Below are positions 1-7,078 of a DNA stretch of 25,005 bases, piece after piece. The stretch is taken from positions 1 through 25,005 of IMG/VR virus record IMGVR_UViG_3300025687_004338; one strand, written 5' to 3'. The notes under the pieces were generated by a model. The model saw only the letters and a list, made by a program, of their open reading frames with translations. It was not told the origin of the DNA and did no database searches. How positions within the stretch are numbered: position 1 is the stretch's first letter; each line of letters begins with the position of its first letter. Made by a program: the position numbers and the translations under genes. This stretch comes from a virus.

Positions 1-1302
1 GACGCGGAAGAGTTTTGGATGTATTCAGATTATGAATGGGTTGCGAAAGGCGCTCTTAGGTTTGACGCAGGGTATAAACATGACACCAACGGAGTTGTGG
101 TCACAGGCCATATTCCAGACGGAACAAACAGCGTAACTGTCACCAACGAGACAGCCAGCCCGAAAACAGCTTACGACATTGCTGTGGCGTTGCGGACGCT
201 ACTGGCAGAGGGCGCAGGCGGGATTACAATTACTGCGGCTACAAACGCATTCGGGCAGCTAACCTACACGATCAACGACGATGATACAATTGTCAGTAAT
301 GCACTTGTCTCTTTGATCGGGTCAGTTTCAAATGACCTTGATACAGCAAAGCAAGACGCTTCTGCTAATCTCGACACATGGTCTGGCGTGGCTCCTTCCG
401 CTAACGGACAGTCTCTTGTGGCTGCTGCTAATTATGCTGCTATGAGAACCTTGCTCGACCTTGAGGCCGGTACTGACTTTCTTGCTTATAGCTCATTTTC
501 TGCAAATGGGATATCTCTGGTAGGTGCGGCTAATTATGCAGCCATGAGAGCTTTGCTCGACTTAGAAGCAGGGACTGACTTCTACAGCAAGAGCGCCGAA
601 GATACATGGAGAAGCAATGTCAGCCAAACAGAGATGGGATACCTTGATGGTGCAACCAGCGATATTCAAACACAGCTTAATGCAAAAATGGAGGACTTGG
701 TAGACGACGCAAGCCCGACTCTTGGGGCTGTTCTTGATAGTGCAGGGTACGGATCAACCAACTGGCGTGAACAGGTCACGCTTGTTGCAACCAATACAGA
801 CTATACTCTGACTCGTTCTGATTCAGGGAAGGTGTTTACCTATACTGGAACAGGCGATGTTCTATTTGACTTGCCTGCCGGCAATACATCTGCCCACCTT
901 GGTCAAAAGTTTACATTCATCAACACGACAACCAACCTTCTGAAGCTGAATGCTGATTGCGCCATCGACAATTCGGATAGTGGCGGAGATGCTTACGAGC
1001 TATACTCTGGTTCTGGTACAAACAATCTCTGGCCTTGGTCGTCGTGTACTGTGATCTTGGCAGAGTCTAATTGGTGGCATGTTGCCGATGCTCGTGGTGA
1101 TTGGACCACTACTGGCACGGACGCCCCAACGGTTCCTTTATCACCGTACATGCCACAAACCTCTACAAATGACATACCGACAGTCTTTACTCCGCGTTAC
1201 GTGGGAGATCGACTGATAATCTATTCAAACACAAATCGCTACTATGTCGCATTCGGCACGACGACGAATGACTGGGATAGTATCTACGACGTAGCACCGT
1301 AA
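1..1302 (+). CDS. Tail fibre / appendage protein, probably 5'-partial
   Basis: The frame is open from base 1, so the gene probably continues to the left. An ATG at 19 preceded by GGAAGAG (6-12) is an alternative start giving 427 residues. The protein is rich in Thr, Asn, Ser and Gly with short beta-type stretches, as in trimeric phage fibres. Seen directly: two copies of a 28-residue unit containing ANYAAMR and LDLEAGTDF, then MGYLDGATSDIQTQLNAK, a motif common in phage fibre and collar proteins, then a beta-rich C-terminal part beginning TDYTLTRSDSGKVFTY. It probably forms part of the host-contact apparatus on the virion, next to a second appendage gene. No catalytic motif such as a depolymerase or chaperone-peptidase site is recognisable. 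The fibre role is by family resemblance; the receptor is unknown. Confidence 0.7.
   Translation, partial: DAEEFWMYSDYEWVAKGALRFDAGYKHDTNGVVVTGHIPDGTNSVTVTNETASPKTAYDIAVALRTLLAEGAGGITITAATNAFGQLTYTINDDDTIVSNALVSLIGSVSNDLDTAKQDASANLDTWSGVAPSANGQSLVAAANYAAMRTLLDLEAGTDFLAYSSFSANGISLVGAANYAAMRALLDLEAGTDFYSKSAEDTWRSNVSQTEMGYLDGATSDIQTQLNAKMEDLVDDASPTLGAVLDSAGYGSTNWREQVTLVATNTDYTLTRSDSGKVFTYTGTGDVLFDLPAGNTSAHLGQKFTFINTTTNLLKLNADCAIDNSDSGGDAYELYSGSGTNNLWPWSSCTVILAESNWWHVADARGDWTTTGTDAPTVPLSPYMPQTSTNDIPTVFTPRYVGDRLIIYSNTNRYYVAFGTTTNDWDSIYDVAP
397..582 (+). repeat. Tandem 28-residue coding repeat in the tail fibre
   Basis: Copy 1 is 397-480 and copy 2 is 499-582, a period of 102 bases (34 residues). 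The translated units start SANG and end LDLEAGTDF and match at 25 of 28 residues. The DNA differs mainly at third codon positions, so this is an old duplication under protein-level selection. Such units usually make successive rungs of a fibre shaft. Confidence 0.8.
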
Positions 1303-1317
1303 TAAGGAGACAGGCCA

Positions 1318-2577
1318 ATGAAAGAACTTAAAGAACTCAGGACACTAAACGCGAAAATCTTTGACACATCGGACGAGCCGGGAGAGGGCAATCGTCGCCT
1401 AGTGGCTCGGCATTTGAACCCGATGCATTACGATAACGACGGTGTGCTTGAAGACATCGACATGACCGTTGAGAATGGTGGAGTGCACAAGTGCGGTTAT
1501 GACGTTGACCTGTACCCCGACAAGATCGGGTATCACGGAACCGCACCCGATGGTAAGGCCATCGAGCTTGAGCTGTTGGAGAACTACGTCGAGCCGACGA
1601 TTGACGGCAACAAGGTGACGTATCCTAATGTGTCGCAGAACGTCGATCTTCAAATCATTTTCCTTCCGACAATGATTCGTGTGAACCGTATCCTGAAAGC
1701 TCAAGGTGCGAAGAAGCGAGCACAGTTCAGAGTGAAGCGTGAAGAGGGTATCAAGGGTAAGCTCTTGAACCTCGGTGCTGACTCCGAAGGGAAGAAGACT
1801 GAACTCCAGAACGTCGAGCACGAGACTGGCAATCCGCACGAGAAGCTGATTACTCAGACGTGGAGTGGCAAAGTTGCGGTGATGAACAAAGATACTCGCA
1901 AGAAGGAATGGTCAGCCAAGCCGGAAGACATCAAGTATCCAGTAACGATTGATCCTACTTCTACTTTCAGTATCGCTGCAAATGCAGATGATGGTGGGGC
2001 GGAGATAAGTAAATTTACCTTTACTTCAGTCACTAGTTTAAGAGCGGCATATAGTGTTGCGTCTGTAATACTTCAAAATTCTTCACCCCCATCAACTTTT
2101 GTAGGGAAGGGGGGATGGGTAAGATTTACTGGAATCACTATTCCGCAAAGTGCAACAATCAATTCAGCTATTTTGAATTTCTATGGTGGGGTAAGTTCAG
2201 GATCAGCTACATTTAATGCTAAGGTAGACTCCAGACAATCACCGGGCAACCCAACAAGTGCTTGGGGTGTTATTAATCCGGCAAATGTAGTTAGCGGCTC
2301 AGTAGTAAAAACTGTAACTAATACCACAACCTTTGCTGGGGCCAACCATGCTTTGATTGATTTGAATGTTACATCATTAGTCCAAGCACTTGTCAATTCT
2401 TATGAGTATACAAATGGTGAAATGGTTTTTTATGCTAATAAATCTGTGGTTGAGAGTAATATAATATATCTGTACATGCGCGATCGCGGTACCTCAAAAG
2501 ATGCTGAACTGGTGATCAACTTCACCGCAGCGGGTCCGAGCACGCCCACGGACAAGACAACCTTCCACCACGGATAA
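1318..2577 (+). CDS. Beta-rich phage appendage / receptor-binding protein
   Basis: 419 residues; the start follows an AAGGAGA site (about 1304-1310) shortly after the fibre stop, and two stop codons in a row (TAATAA) end the gene. Residues 1 to about 215 contain FDTSDEPGEGNRRLVARHLNPMHY and DNDGVLEDIDMTVE-type sequence, an N-terminal arrangement I recognise from phage and secreted beta-structured proteins. Residues from about 245 (WVRFTGITIPQSATINSAIL) to about 405 resemble the jelly-roll, carbohydrate-binding type domain called DNRLRE/CBM96-like. I infer a virion surface protein that may bind host glycans. The C-terminal domain is encoded by noticeably more AT-rich DNA (about 1960-2465) than its flanks, as if the domain had been exchanged. 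It sits between the fibre gene and a sulfotransferase gene in one apparent operon. An enzymatic role cannot be excluded. Confidence 0.6.
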   Translation: MKELKELRTLNAKIFDTSDEPGEGNRRLVARHLNPMHYDNDGVLEDIDMTVENGGVHKCGYDVDLYPDKIGYHGTAPDGKAIELELLENYVEPTIDGNKVTYPNVSQNVDLQIIFLPTMIRVNRILKAQGAKKRAQFRVKREEGIKGKLLNLGADSEGKKTELQNVEHETGNPHEKLITQTWSGKVAVMNKDTRKKEWSAKPEDIKYPVTIDPTSTFSIAANADDGGAEISKFTFTSVTSLRAAYSVASVILQNSSPPSTFVGKGGWVRFTGITIPQSATINSAILNFYGGVSSGSATFNAKVDSRQSPGNPTSAWGVINPANVVSGSVVKTVTNTTTFAGANHALIDLNVTSLVQALVNSYEYTNGEMVFYANKSVVESNIIYLYMRDRGTSKDAELVINFTAAGPSTPTDKTTFHHG

Positions 2578-2582
2578 TAATT

Positions 2583-3284
2583 ATGGACAAACCAGAACAC
2601 AGAGTCTTTGTTTTCAGCCTGCCGCGTTGCGGGTCCAGCATGATGTCTGGAATCGTAGAACGGTTGGGCGTGGATATGAAGTACACGACTGAAGACGAAG
2701 ATGAAGTAAAGCGTCGTGAAGAGAGCGAGCGGAAGCGGTATGGTGATACCTACCGCATGAATCCAAAGTTTTACGAGATCACGAAGAACCAGTTCAAGCA
2801 TTGGCATGATATCTATATGACGCCGTTCTCTGGTTGTAAAGTGATTATCCCTGTCGGCGGTATGCGGTGGGAAGCGGTTACTTCACGCCCTGCCAAGGTG
2901 ATCATGATGTGGCGTGACCCTGCGGAGATCAGGCAGAGTCAGGAAGCAAGCTACAAGAAGGCCAGAGCGACATACACTGGCCCCGATGATATGGAACCGT
3001 GGGAACACGCTGAAGCCTGTCTACGCACCCATCTAGCGTCTACTGAGGTGATGTTGCAGAATCGGGCTAACGCTTCGAACAATGCTCGATTTGGTGACTG
3101 TGATGTAGAGCCTTTTGACTTCATGATTGTGAAGTATCGTGACGTGCTTGCCGATCCAAAGAAAAAGATTACAGAAATCGCAGGATGGATACATGCAGAC
3201 ATGGACTTTGTTGATTATGCAGTAGCGAGCGTCGATCCGAACAAGATTCGGTTCAAGAAAGAAGAATTAGCCGAGGGGATATAG
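2583..3284 (+). CDS. Sulfotransferase-like P-loop protein
   Basis: 233 residues. The family moves a sulfuryl group from PAPS to a hydroxyl or amine of a glycan, lipid, peptide or small molecule. Residues 11-20 (FSLPRCGSSM) match the 5'-phosphosulfate-binding loop, residues 105-119 (KVIMMWRDPAEIRQS) match the 3'-phosphate-binding motif with Arg111 and Ser119, and MIVKYRDVLADP (181-192) matches the conserved late strand-loop of the family. The protein lacks a signal peptide or membrane segment, so it should act in the host cytoplasm. The ATG lies five bases after the preceding stop and has only a weak ribosome site, which suggests translational coupling to the appendage gene. The substrate is unknown. 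Modifying a virion protein, a host surface polymer or a metabolite are all possible. The family call is fairly secure; activity is inferred. Confidence 0.75.
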   Translation: MDKPEHRVFVFSLPRCGSSMMSGIVERLGVDMKYTTEDEDEVKRREESERKRYGDTYRMNPKFYEITKNQFKHWHDIYMTPFSGCKVIIPVGGMRWEAVTSRPAKVIMMWRDPAEIRQSQEASYKKARATYTGPDDMEPWEHAEACLRTHLASTEVMLQNRANASNNARFGDCDVEPFDFMIVKYRDVLADPKKKITEIAGWIHADMDFVDYAVASVDPNKIRFKKEELAEGI

Positions 3285-3320
3285 AGCGGTTACGGTGCGA
3301 AAGGAAGCCTGACAGTAGCA

Positions 3321-3491
3321 ATGAGGATTGATCATAAACACGAGGTAAGCGCGAAGTTTGAAAAGATGACGGATAAAATTGTAGACTTCTTTGCCGGTAT
3401 AGTTGTGCATTGCCTTAGTTATCGTCAGCTTGAATTGTTGTTTCATGTGATGGAATACTTTTCGAACAAGAAGGAAAAGAGTCTAGTATAA
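3321..3491 (+). CDS. Small hypothetical protein, 56 residues
   Basis: ATG at 3321, TAA at 3489-3491. The product begins MRIDHKHEVSAKFEKM, has a hydrophobic-aromatic middle (VDFFAGIVVHCLSYRQLELLF) that is too polar to call a membrane segment with confidence, and ends in a lysine-rich tail. An AGGAAG stretch at 3302-3307 is the only ribosome-site candidate and is rather far from the ATG (13 bases). It fills an otherwise empty gap of about 240 bases between the sulfotransferase and the lipoprotein gene, which is unusual in such a compact genome and is the main reason to list it. I do not recognise a family. Confidence 0.4.
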   Translation: MRIDHKHEVSAKFEKMTDKIVDFFAGIVVHCLSYRQLELLFHVMEYFSNKKEKSLV

Positions 3492-3492
3492 T
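3487..3492 (+). promoter_or_regulatory. Candidate -10 element upstream of the lipoprotein gene
   Basis: A perfect TATAAT at 3487-3492 overlaps the stop codon of the 56-residue ORF and lies about 30 bases before the lipoprotein ATG. The best -35 match nearby (TCGAAC/TTCGAA around 3461-3467) is poor and the spacing is about 20 bases, so this is a weak sigma70 candidate. It would allow separate transcription of the small-gene cassette. Confidence 0.25.
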
Positions 3493-3522
3493 GAGTATTA
3501 ACCACAAGAGAGGGAAGACACA

Positions 3523-3702
3523 ATGAAGAGACTCATGACCCTATCGGTGGTTGGCCTCCTAGTTGCTGTGCTGCTTGTTTTCTGTAGCTGCGTGAAAGTA
3601 GAAAAGGGAGCTTTCGAGTTTACGTTCAACACCACGGTTGAGCTTGATGAGGTGAGAGGGATAACGATGGCGAATGCACAGCAAGAAGTGGAAAGGGAAT
3701 AA
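3523..3702 (+). CDS. Small lipoprotein, possible spanin-type or lysis lipoprotein
   Basis: 59 residues; ATG at 3523 follows AGGGAAG (3511-3517). The N-terminus is MKRLM followed by an uninterrupted hydrophobic stretch (residues 7-20) ending in Cys21-Ser22-Cys23, then a polar tail of about 36 residues. This is the shape of a prokaryotic lipoprotein signal, with Cys23 (after Ser) or Cys21 as the lipidated residue. The lipobox is not a textbook one because Phe20 precedes Cys21. Small phage lipoproteins of this size are often outer-membrane spanin subunits (Rz1 type), but this tail is not proline-rich and no inner-membrane partner overlaps it, so that role is only a suggestion. It precedes a single-membrane-segment protein and a hydrolase, consistent with a lysis or envelope cassette. 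Confidence 0.55.
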   Translation: MKRLMTLSVVGLLVAVLLVFCSCVKVEKGAFEFTFNTTVELDEVRGITMANAQQEVERE

Positions 3703-3703
3703 G

Positions 3704-4120
3704 ATGCCAAAGCCGACAGACCTGGAACTGAAGTTGATAGACGAAACTGAAGCATTATCCAGAGACGTGAGCAACGGTAGCTCACATGATATTCAGCTAC
3801 AGGGAAAAGTAATTGGTAGGCTTGGTATGCTACTGTGCGGCGTTCTCCGTAATGGCCTTGTCTCCGTGGAAGAGTGTATCGCTAGGCATGGAGTTTGCCC
3901 GGAACACGTTGACCATGAAGGCAAAGACGCCCCGAAGATTAAATACGGCAACTTTGAGTTGTCGGGCTTCAAGTTTAGAGACCTTGAGCGTTGGGCTATT
4001 ATTGCCGGCATCATTTATCTGGTTCTTTTAGTTCATGGTATAATTCCAAGTCCTGTTCAACGGGCAGACAAGGTTGCCAAGAAAGCAGCGTCAGCACTTA
4101 TAGCCGAGGGGGTTAAATGA
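3704..4120 (+). CDS. Hypothetical membrane protein with one C-terminal membrane segment
   Basis: 138 residues from the ATG at 3704, chosen because AGGG at 3694-3697 sits at normal distance and the ATG directly follows the lipoprotein stop. The upstream in-frame ATG at 3674 lies inside the lipoprotein gene and has no ribosome site. Residues 1-96 are soluble and mildly charged. Residues 97-113 (WAIIAGIIYLVLLVHGI) form one membrane helix, followed by a short basic-alanine tail. The stop overlaps the next start as ATGA, so the two genes are translationally coupled. Candidates are a holin or antiholin or another envelope protein. There is no family match that I recognise, and a single late helix after a long soluble domain is not typical of a holin. 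Confidence 0.6.
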   Translation: MPKPTDLELKLIDETEALSRDVSNGSSHDIQLQGKVIGRLGMLLCGVLRNGLVSVEECIARHGVCPEHVDHEGKDAPKIKYGNFELSGFKFRDLERWAIIAGIIYLVLLVHGIIPSPVQRADKVAKKAASALIAEGVK

Positions 4121-4689
4121 AACGGTTTCAGGTAGATAGACTGAAAGAAGGCGATATTATTGCTGGACGTAATCTGGTAAGCAAGCAAGGCAAGCTCATC
4201 AGAGACATTATTGGCAGCGTTACAAACCACAATGCTCTTGTGATCAATCACAAGCACCACGGCTTAGGCATCGGAGATATGTTCCCGCCTTGTGGAGCTT
4301 TCGTGCCTTTCTACCATTACGAAAATCTGGTTGAAGTTGGAAAGTATGATCTGCGTGTATTCAGGGTTATTGATGCCACCAGCGGAGAGAGATGCAGAAT
4401 AAGTTATGAATGGCAAATCTTGGCAGAAGACCAACCATATAGCGAATACGCACTCTACCGATTGTGGGTGTTCAGGCTCATAAACGCCTTGCCTTACCAC
4501 ATTCACGGCAGGTGGTGTACTCGAATAATCGGAGACATTTTCAAGGTTGTGTTTCCGCAAGAACGAAACATCTTCCGCAAGATTTACGAAAAGGGTATGC
4601 CGTTGAAGAAGAATGAAACGCCCCGGACGGTTGAGAAAAGGCTTGTTCAGGGCTTACTTGAAGACGTGACGCATGAAGTCTTTAGATAG
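4117..4689 (+). CDS. Permuted papain-like (NlpC/P60 superfamily, YiiX-type) hydrolase
   Basis: 190 residues, preceded by GAGGGGG (4106-4112) and overlapping the previous stop by four bases. The N-terminus carries LKEGDIIAGRN, then Lys-Leu-Ile-Arg and TNHNALVI with His38. Much later comes GRWCTRIIGDIF with Cys134. The order 'GDI... His ... Cys followed by a helix' is the circularly permuted arrangement known from YiiX/YebB-like and LRAT-like members of the papain fold. Known members cleave amide or ester bonds in peptidoglycan peptides, lipids or proteins. The context (lipoprotein and membrane protein before, portal after) makes a cell-wall peptide hydrolase or lysis role plausible, but a virion maturation protease is an alternative. 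No signal peptide is present. The family call rests on motif order and is moderately confident. Confidence 0.55.
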   Translation: MKRFQVDRLKEGDIIAGRNLVSKQGKLIRDIIGSVTNHNALVINHKHHGLGIGDMFPPCGAFVPFYHYENLVEVGKYDLRVFRVIDATSGERCRISYEWQILAEDQPYSEYALYRLWVFRLINALPYHIHGRWCTRIIGDIFKVVFPQERNIFRKIYEKGMPLKKNETPRTVEKRLVQGLLEDVTHEVFR

Positions 4690-4698
4690 GAATAAACT

Positions 4699-6465
4699 AT
4701 GGGCATTATAAAAAAACTCAGGACAGCAGCTCAGAGCGGATCCTCGACGAATCCCGACTATAACAGTGAGAAGTTTTGGGATATGTCTATCAAGAATTCG
4801 ATTGAAATGCGTAAGAAGTATTCGAAGATTGATCGCTGGGATGACATCGAGGGTTACTACAATCACGATTGGGACATCGGAGATCCTGTGTTCAATATGG
4901 TCTATATGTTTGGTCGAAGCCTTATTCCGAATCTCATCTTCCGGAATCCGACTATCATAAACACGCCTCGCTTTCCTCAACATATTCCTTTCGCCTCCAT
5001 AATGGACTCAATAGATGAGTGGTTGATTCAAGAGACCGAGCTCGAGGATATCATGAAGGATGCTGTTCTTCATGCCTATCTGTATAACATGGGCGCTGTA
5101 GAGGCTGGCTGGGACTTCCCGAATATCGATGCGATCGCAGACGTTAAGGATGAGACTGAGCGGCTTCGTGCTGCATTCTTGGCGAACATGGGCGTTCTGG
5201 ACACAACGACTGTTGGATCCGAGAATAGAGCAAGAAGGCAGAATTTTCCATGGTTCGACGCCATCTACCCTCGAAAGCTTTTGTTTGAGCCAACGACCCG
5301 GAACCTTCGGACATGCCGCTGGTATGCAAAGAGCCTATTCGTTCCAACCAGGGTGCTTGAAGCAGACAAAGGGCTGAAGAATGTTAAGTCGACGCATGTT
5401 CCGATCGAGCTTCAGGATGACACGACAAGGGAGATCTTCGAGCAGATGGGAGGTATTGAGCCTTATACTCACTTCTATGAAGTTCATAACAGTGAGAAGA
5501 AAGAGATGTTCTGGATGAATATCGATGGACAATTCATGTTTGATCCAGTAGAGGATCCGATGCAGCTCGACGGTCTTCCTCTTGAAGCTCTTGTGTTCAA
5601 CCGCAATCCTCTTTCGATTTGGGGTACTCCTGATTCGCTTTATATCGAGCCACAGATGCTTGAGGGCAATGAGACTCGCAGACAGGGCTTGAAGCAACGT
5701 AGGGCCGCTCTTCTGAAGTTCATAGCCAGTCAAGATGTATTCGATGAAGAAGAGATAGAGAAGTTGCTTACGGATGATATTGCTGTCTTGAGAGCAAAGG
5801 CAACCCCTTCAGGGTTGTCGAATGCGATCGTTCCTATTCAGCCTCATATTCAGGGAGATTTCTTTCCGTATCAGGAGAAGCTAAACGAAGATGCACAGAG
5901 GGTTCTTGGCTTTGGTAATAACCAGCTTGGAACATTTGCCTCCGGACGTAGAACGAAGTTCGAGGCTCAGGTCGTACAGCAGAATAACGATATTCGTATC
6001 GTCGAGCGTCGACACATGGTCGCCAAGATGATTGGCAATCTCTTCCGGAAAGCGAACCAGGCTGTCATGCGATACTGGGATCAGCCAATGCTGCTTCGTG
6101 TTATCGGCATCGAGGGAGCCTATCACTGGGTACAGGCAAAACCTTCTGACGTTAAGGCAGAGCTTGAGCTGAAGGTAGATGTTGACTCGATGATCCCTCC
6201 TTCCAAGGGACAGCAGAAAGAAGATCTGCTTGCACTCATGCAAGTACTGGCTCAGAGCAAGGATGCTAATCTCGTTCCAGTGATGCGTAAGCTCGTCTCT
6301 AAGTTCCCCGAAGTGAATGAGAGAGAGGTATTCCCGCAAGCCGCTCAGAACGCTCCTGAGAGCGCAGAGCAGTTCGCTGAGCAACAGCAAGCTATGCTTG
6401 ACGATGGATCCGCAAGAGAGCAAGCGTCTAAAAGAGCTACAAATTTTCTCAATGCTGCGAGTTGA
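4699..6465 (+). CDS. Portal (head-tail connector) protein
   Basis: 588 residues; AGGAA (4688-4692) precedes the ATG. Portal proteins form the dodecameric ring at one capsid vertex through which DNA is packaged and ejected. Supporting features: length in the portal range, position directly upstream of scaffold and major capsid genes, an N-terminal segment with SRW/DDIEGYYNHDW-like helical sequence, and a region at residues about 400-450 with SGRRT (415-419) followed by an amphipathic helix, reminiscent of the G..RkT.tE segment of podovirus portals. The C-terminus is Gln/Ala/Glu-rich and probably disordered or helical (barrel-like). The first GGATCC site of the window lies in its sixteenth codon region, where the base composition pattern changes. 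The call rests mainly on size and gene order. Confidence 0.8.
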   Translation: MGIIKKLRTAAQSGSSTNPDYNSEKFWDMSIKNSIEMRKKYSKIDRWDDIEGYYNHDWDIGDPVFNMVYMFGRSLIPNLIFRNPTIINTPRFPQHIPFASIMDSIDEWLIQETELEDIMKDAVLHAYLYNMGAVEAGWDFPNIDAIADVKDETERLRAAFLANMGVLDTTTVGSENRARRQNFPWFDAIYPRKLLFEPTTRNLRTCRWYAKSLFVPTRVLEADKGLKNVKSTHVPIELQDDTTREIFEQMGGIEPYTHFYEVHNSEKKEMFWMNIDGQFMFDPVEDPMQLDGLPLEALVFNRNPLSIWGTPDSLYIEPQMLEGNETRRQGLKQRRAALLKFIASQDVFDEEEIEKLLTDDIAVLRAKATPSGLSNAIVPIQPHIQGDFFPYQEKLNEDAQRVLGFGNNQLGTFASGRRTKFEAQVVQQNNDIRIVERRHMVAKMIGNLFRKANQAVMRYWDQPMLLRVIGIEGAYHWVQAKPSDVKAELELKVDVDSMIPPSKGQQKEDLLALMQVLAQSKDANLVPVMRKLVSKFPEVNEREVFPQAAQNAPESAEQFAEQQQAMLDDGSAREQASKRATNFLNAAS

Positions 6466-6490
6466 CAACGAATGACGTAAGTGGTATTTG
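6462..6490 (+). promoter_or_regulatory. Candidate sigma70-type promoter before the capsid genes
   Basis: A perfect -35 hexamer TTGACA (6462-6467) overlaps the portal stop codon and is followed, after exactly 17 bases, by TATTTG (6485-6490), a three-of-six -10 match. Transcription would start near 6498, upstream of the GAGGAG ribosome site at 6518-6523. The gap between portal and the next gene (64 bases) is one of the few longer ones here. The weak -10 keeps confidence low. Confidence 0.35.
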
Positions 6491-6529
6491 GTTCACTATC
6501 AACTTAATAATTACTACGAGGAGAAACCG

Positions 6530-7078
6530 ATGCCAAAGAGCAAACAGATCATAATTGACTTCGAGTCGGCGATGCCGCGTTTTACCTTCGGAAAGGATCT
6601 CGAGGGTCGCAACATTACTGTTGCAAGGGCTCGTCTGTCTCGTGCATGGCGCACGTTTCTCAAGCTTGGCAACAAAGGCATCTCTCCTGAAGATGATCTG
6701 AAGGCTCGTCAGGCGATCCTGAAAGAGCAGCAAGAGCTAGAAGAGCAAGCGAGAGAAGAAGCTCGCAAAGAATATCTTGCTGAGAAAAAGGCTATTGAGC
6801 AAAAGCCGAATGCTGAACAATTTGATCTCAAGGAATACGAAGATCCGGAGCAGAAACGAATCGAGGAGGCTTCTAGGAAGCAACCAAAGGTTCGTGATCG
6901 CGTCGGTCTTCCGGACGAAAAAATAGCGAATAAACAAGGAGCTAGCGATGGAAGTGGAGAATCTGGAACAGAGTCAGTTGAGTCAGGAGCAGGGAGAGGG
7001 GCTGGAGAACAGGGAGCTAGAGACGCTGAAGCAGGAGAACGCAAGCTTACGGGAACAGCTTCAGGACACAAATTCTAA
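6530..7078 (+). CDS. Hypothetical charged helical protein of the head module
   Basis: 182 residues from the ATG at 6530, chosen for its GAGGAG ribosome site at 6518-6523; an upstream in-frame ATG at 6488 has none. Residues 1-60 form a compact basic segment (FTFGKDLEGRNITVARARLS), and residues about 61-125 are a highly charged Gln/Glu/Lys/Ala helix. The last 50 or so residues change character to Gly/Ser/Glu-rich low complexity and are read entirely in a second frame of the scaffold gene (6948-7078). An A6 run at 6918-6923 lies just before this change. With one A fewer the gene would end at a TAG at once, leaving about 131 residues and a normal spacing to the scaffold start. The function is unknown. 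Position suggests an assembly factor or scaffold partner. Confidence 0.6.
   Translation: MPKSKQIIIDFESAMPRFTFGKDLEGRNITVARARLSRAWRTFLKLGNKGISPEDDLKARQAILKEQQELEEQAREEARKEYLAEKKAIEQKPNAEQFDLKEYEDPEQKRIEEASRKQPKVRDRVGLPDEKIANKQGASDGSGESGTESVESGAGRGAGEQGARDAEAGERKLTGTASGHKF

Noticed and set aside
2459-2466. TATAAT-like sequence in the appendage gene
   Set aside because: It sits in the locally AT-rich coding stretch, where such matches are expected by chance, and no -35 or downstream start fits.
4033-4044. Extended -10-like TGGTATAAT
   Set aside because: It encodes the Val-His-Gly-Ile-Ile membrane helix end, and no reasonable -35 lies upstream.
5881-6468. 195-residue minus-strand open frame over the portal gene
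   Set aside because: Antisense shadow of a well-supported gene with no start signals.
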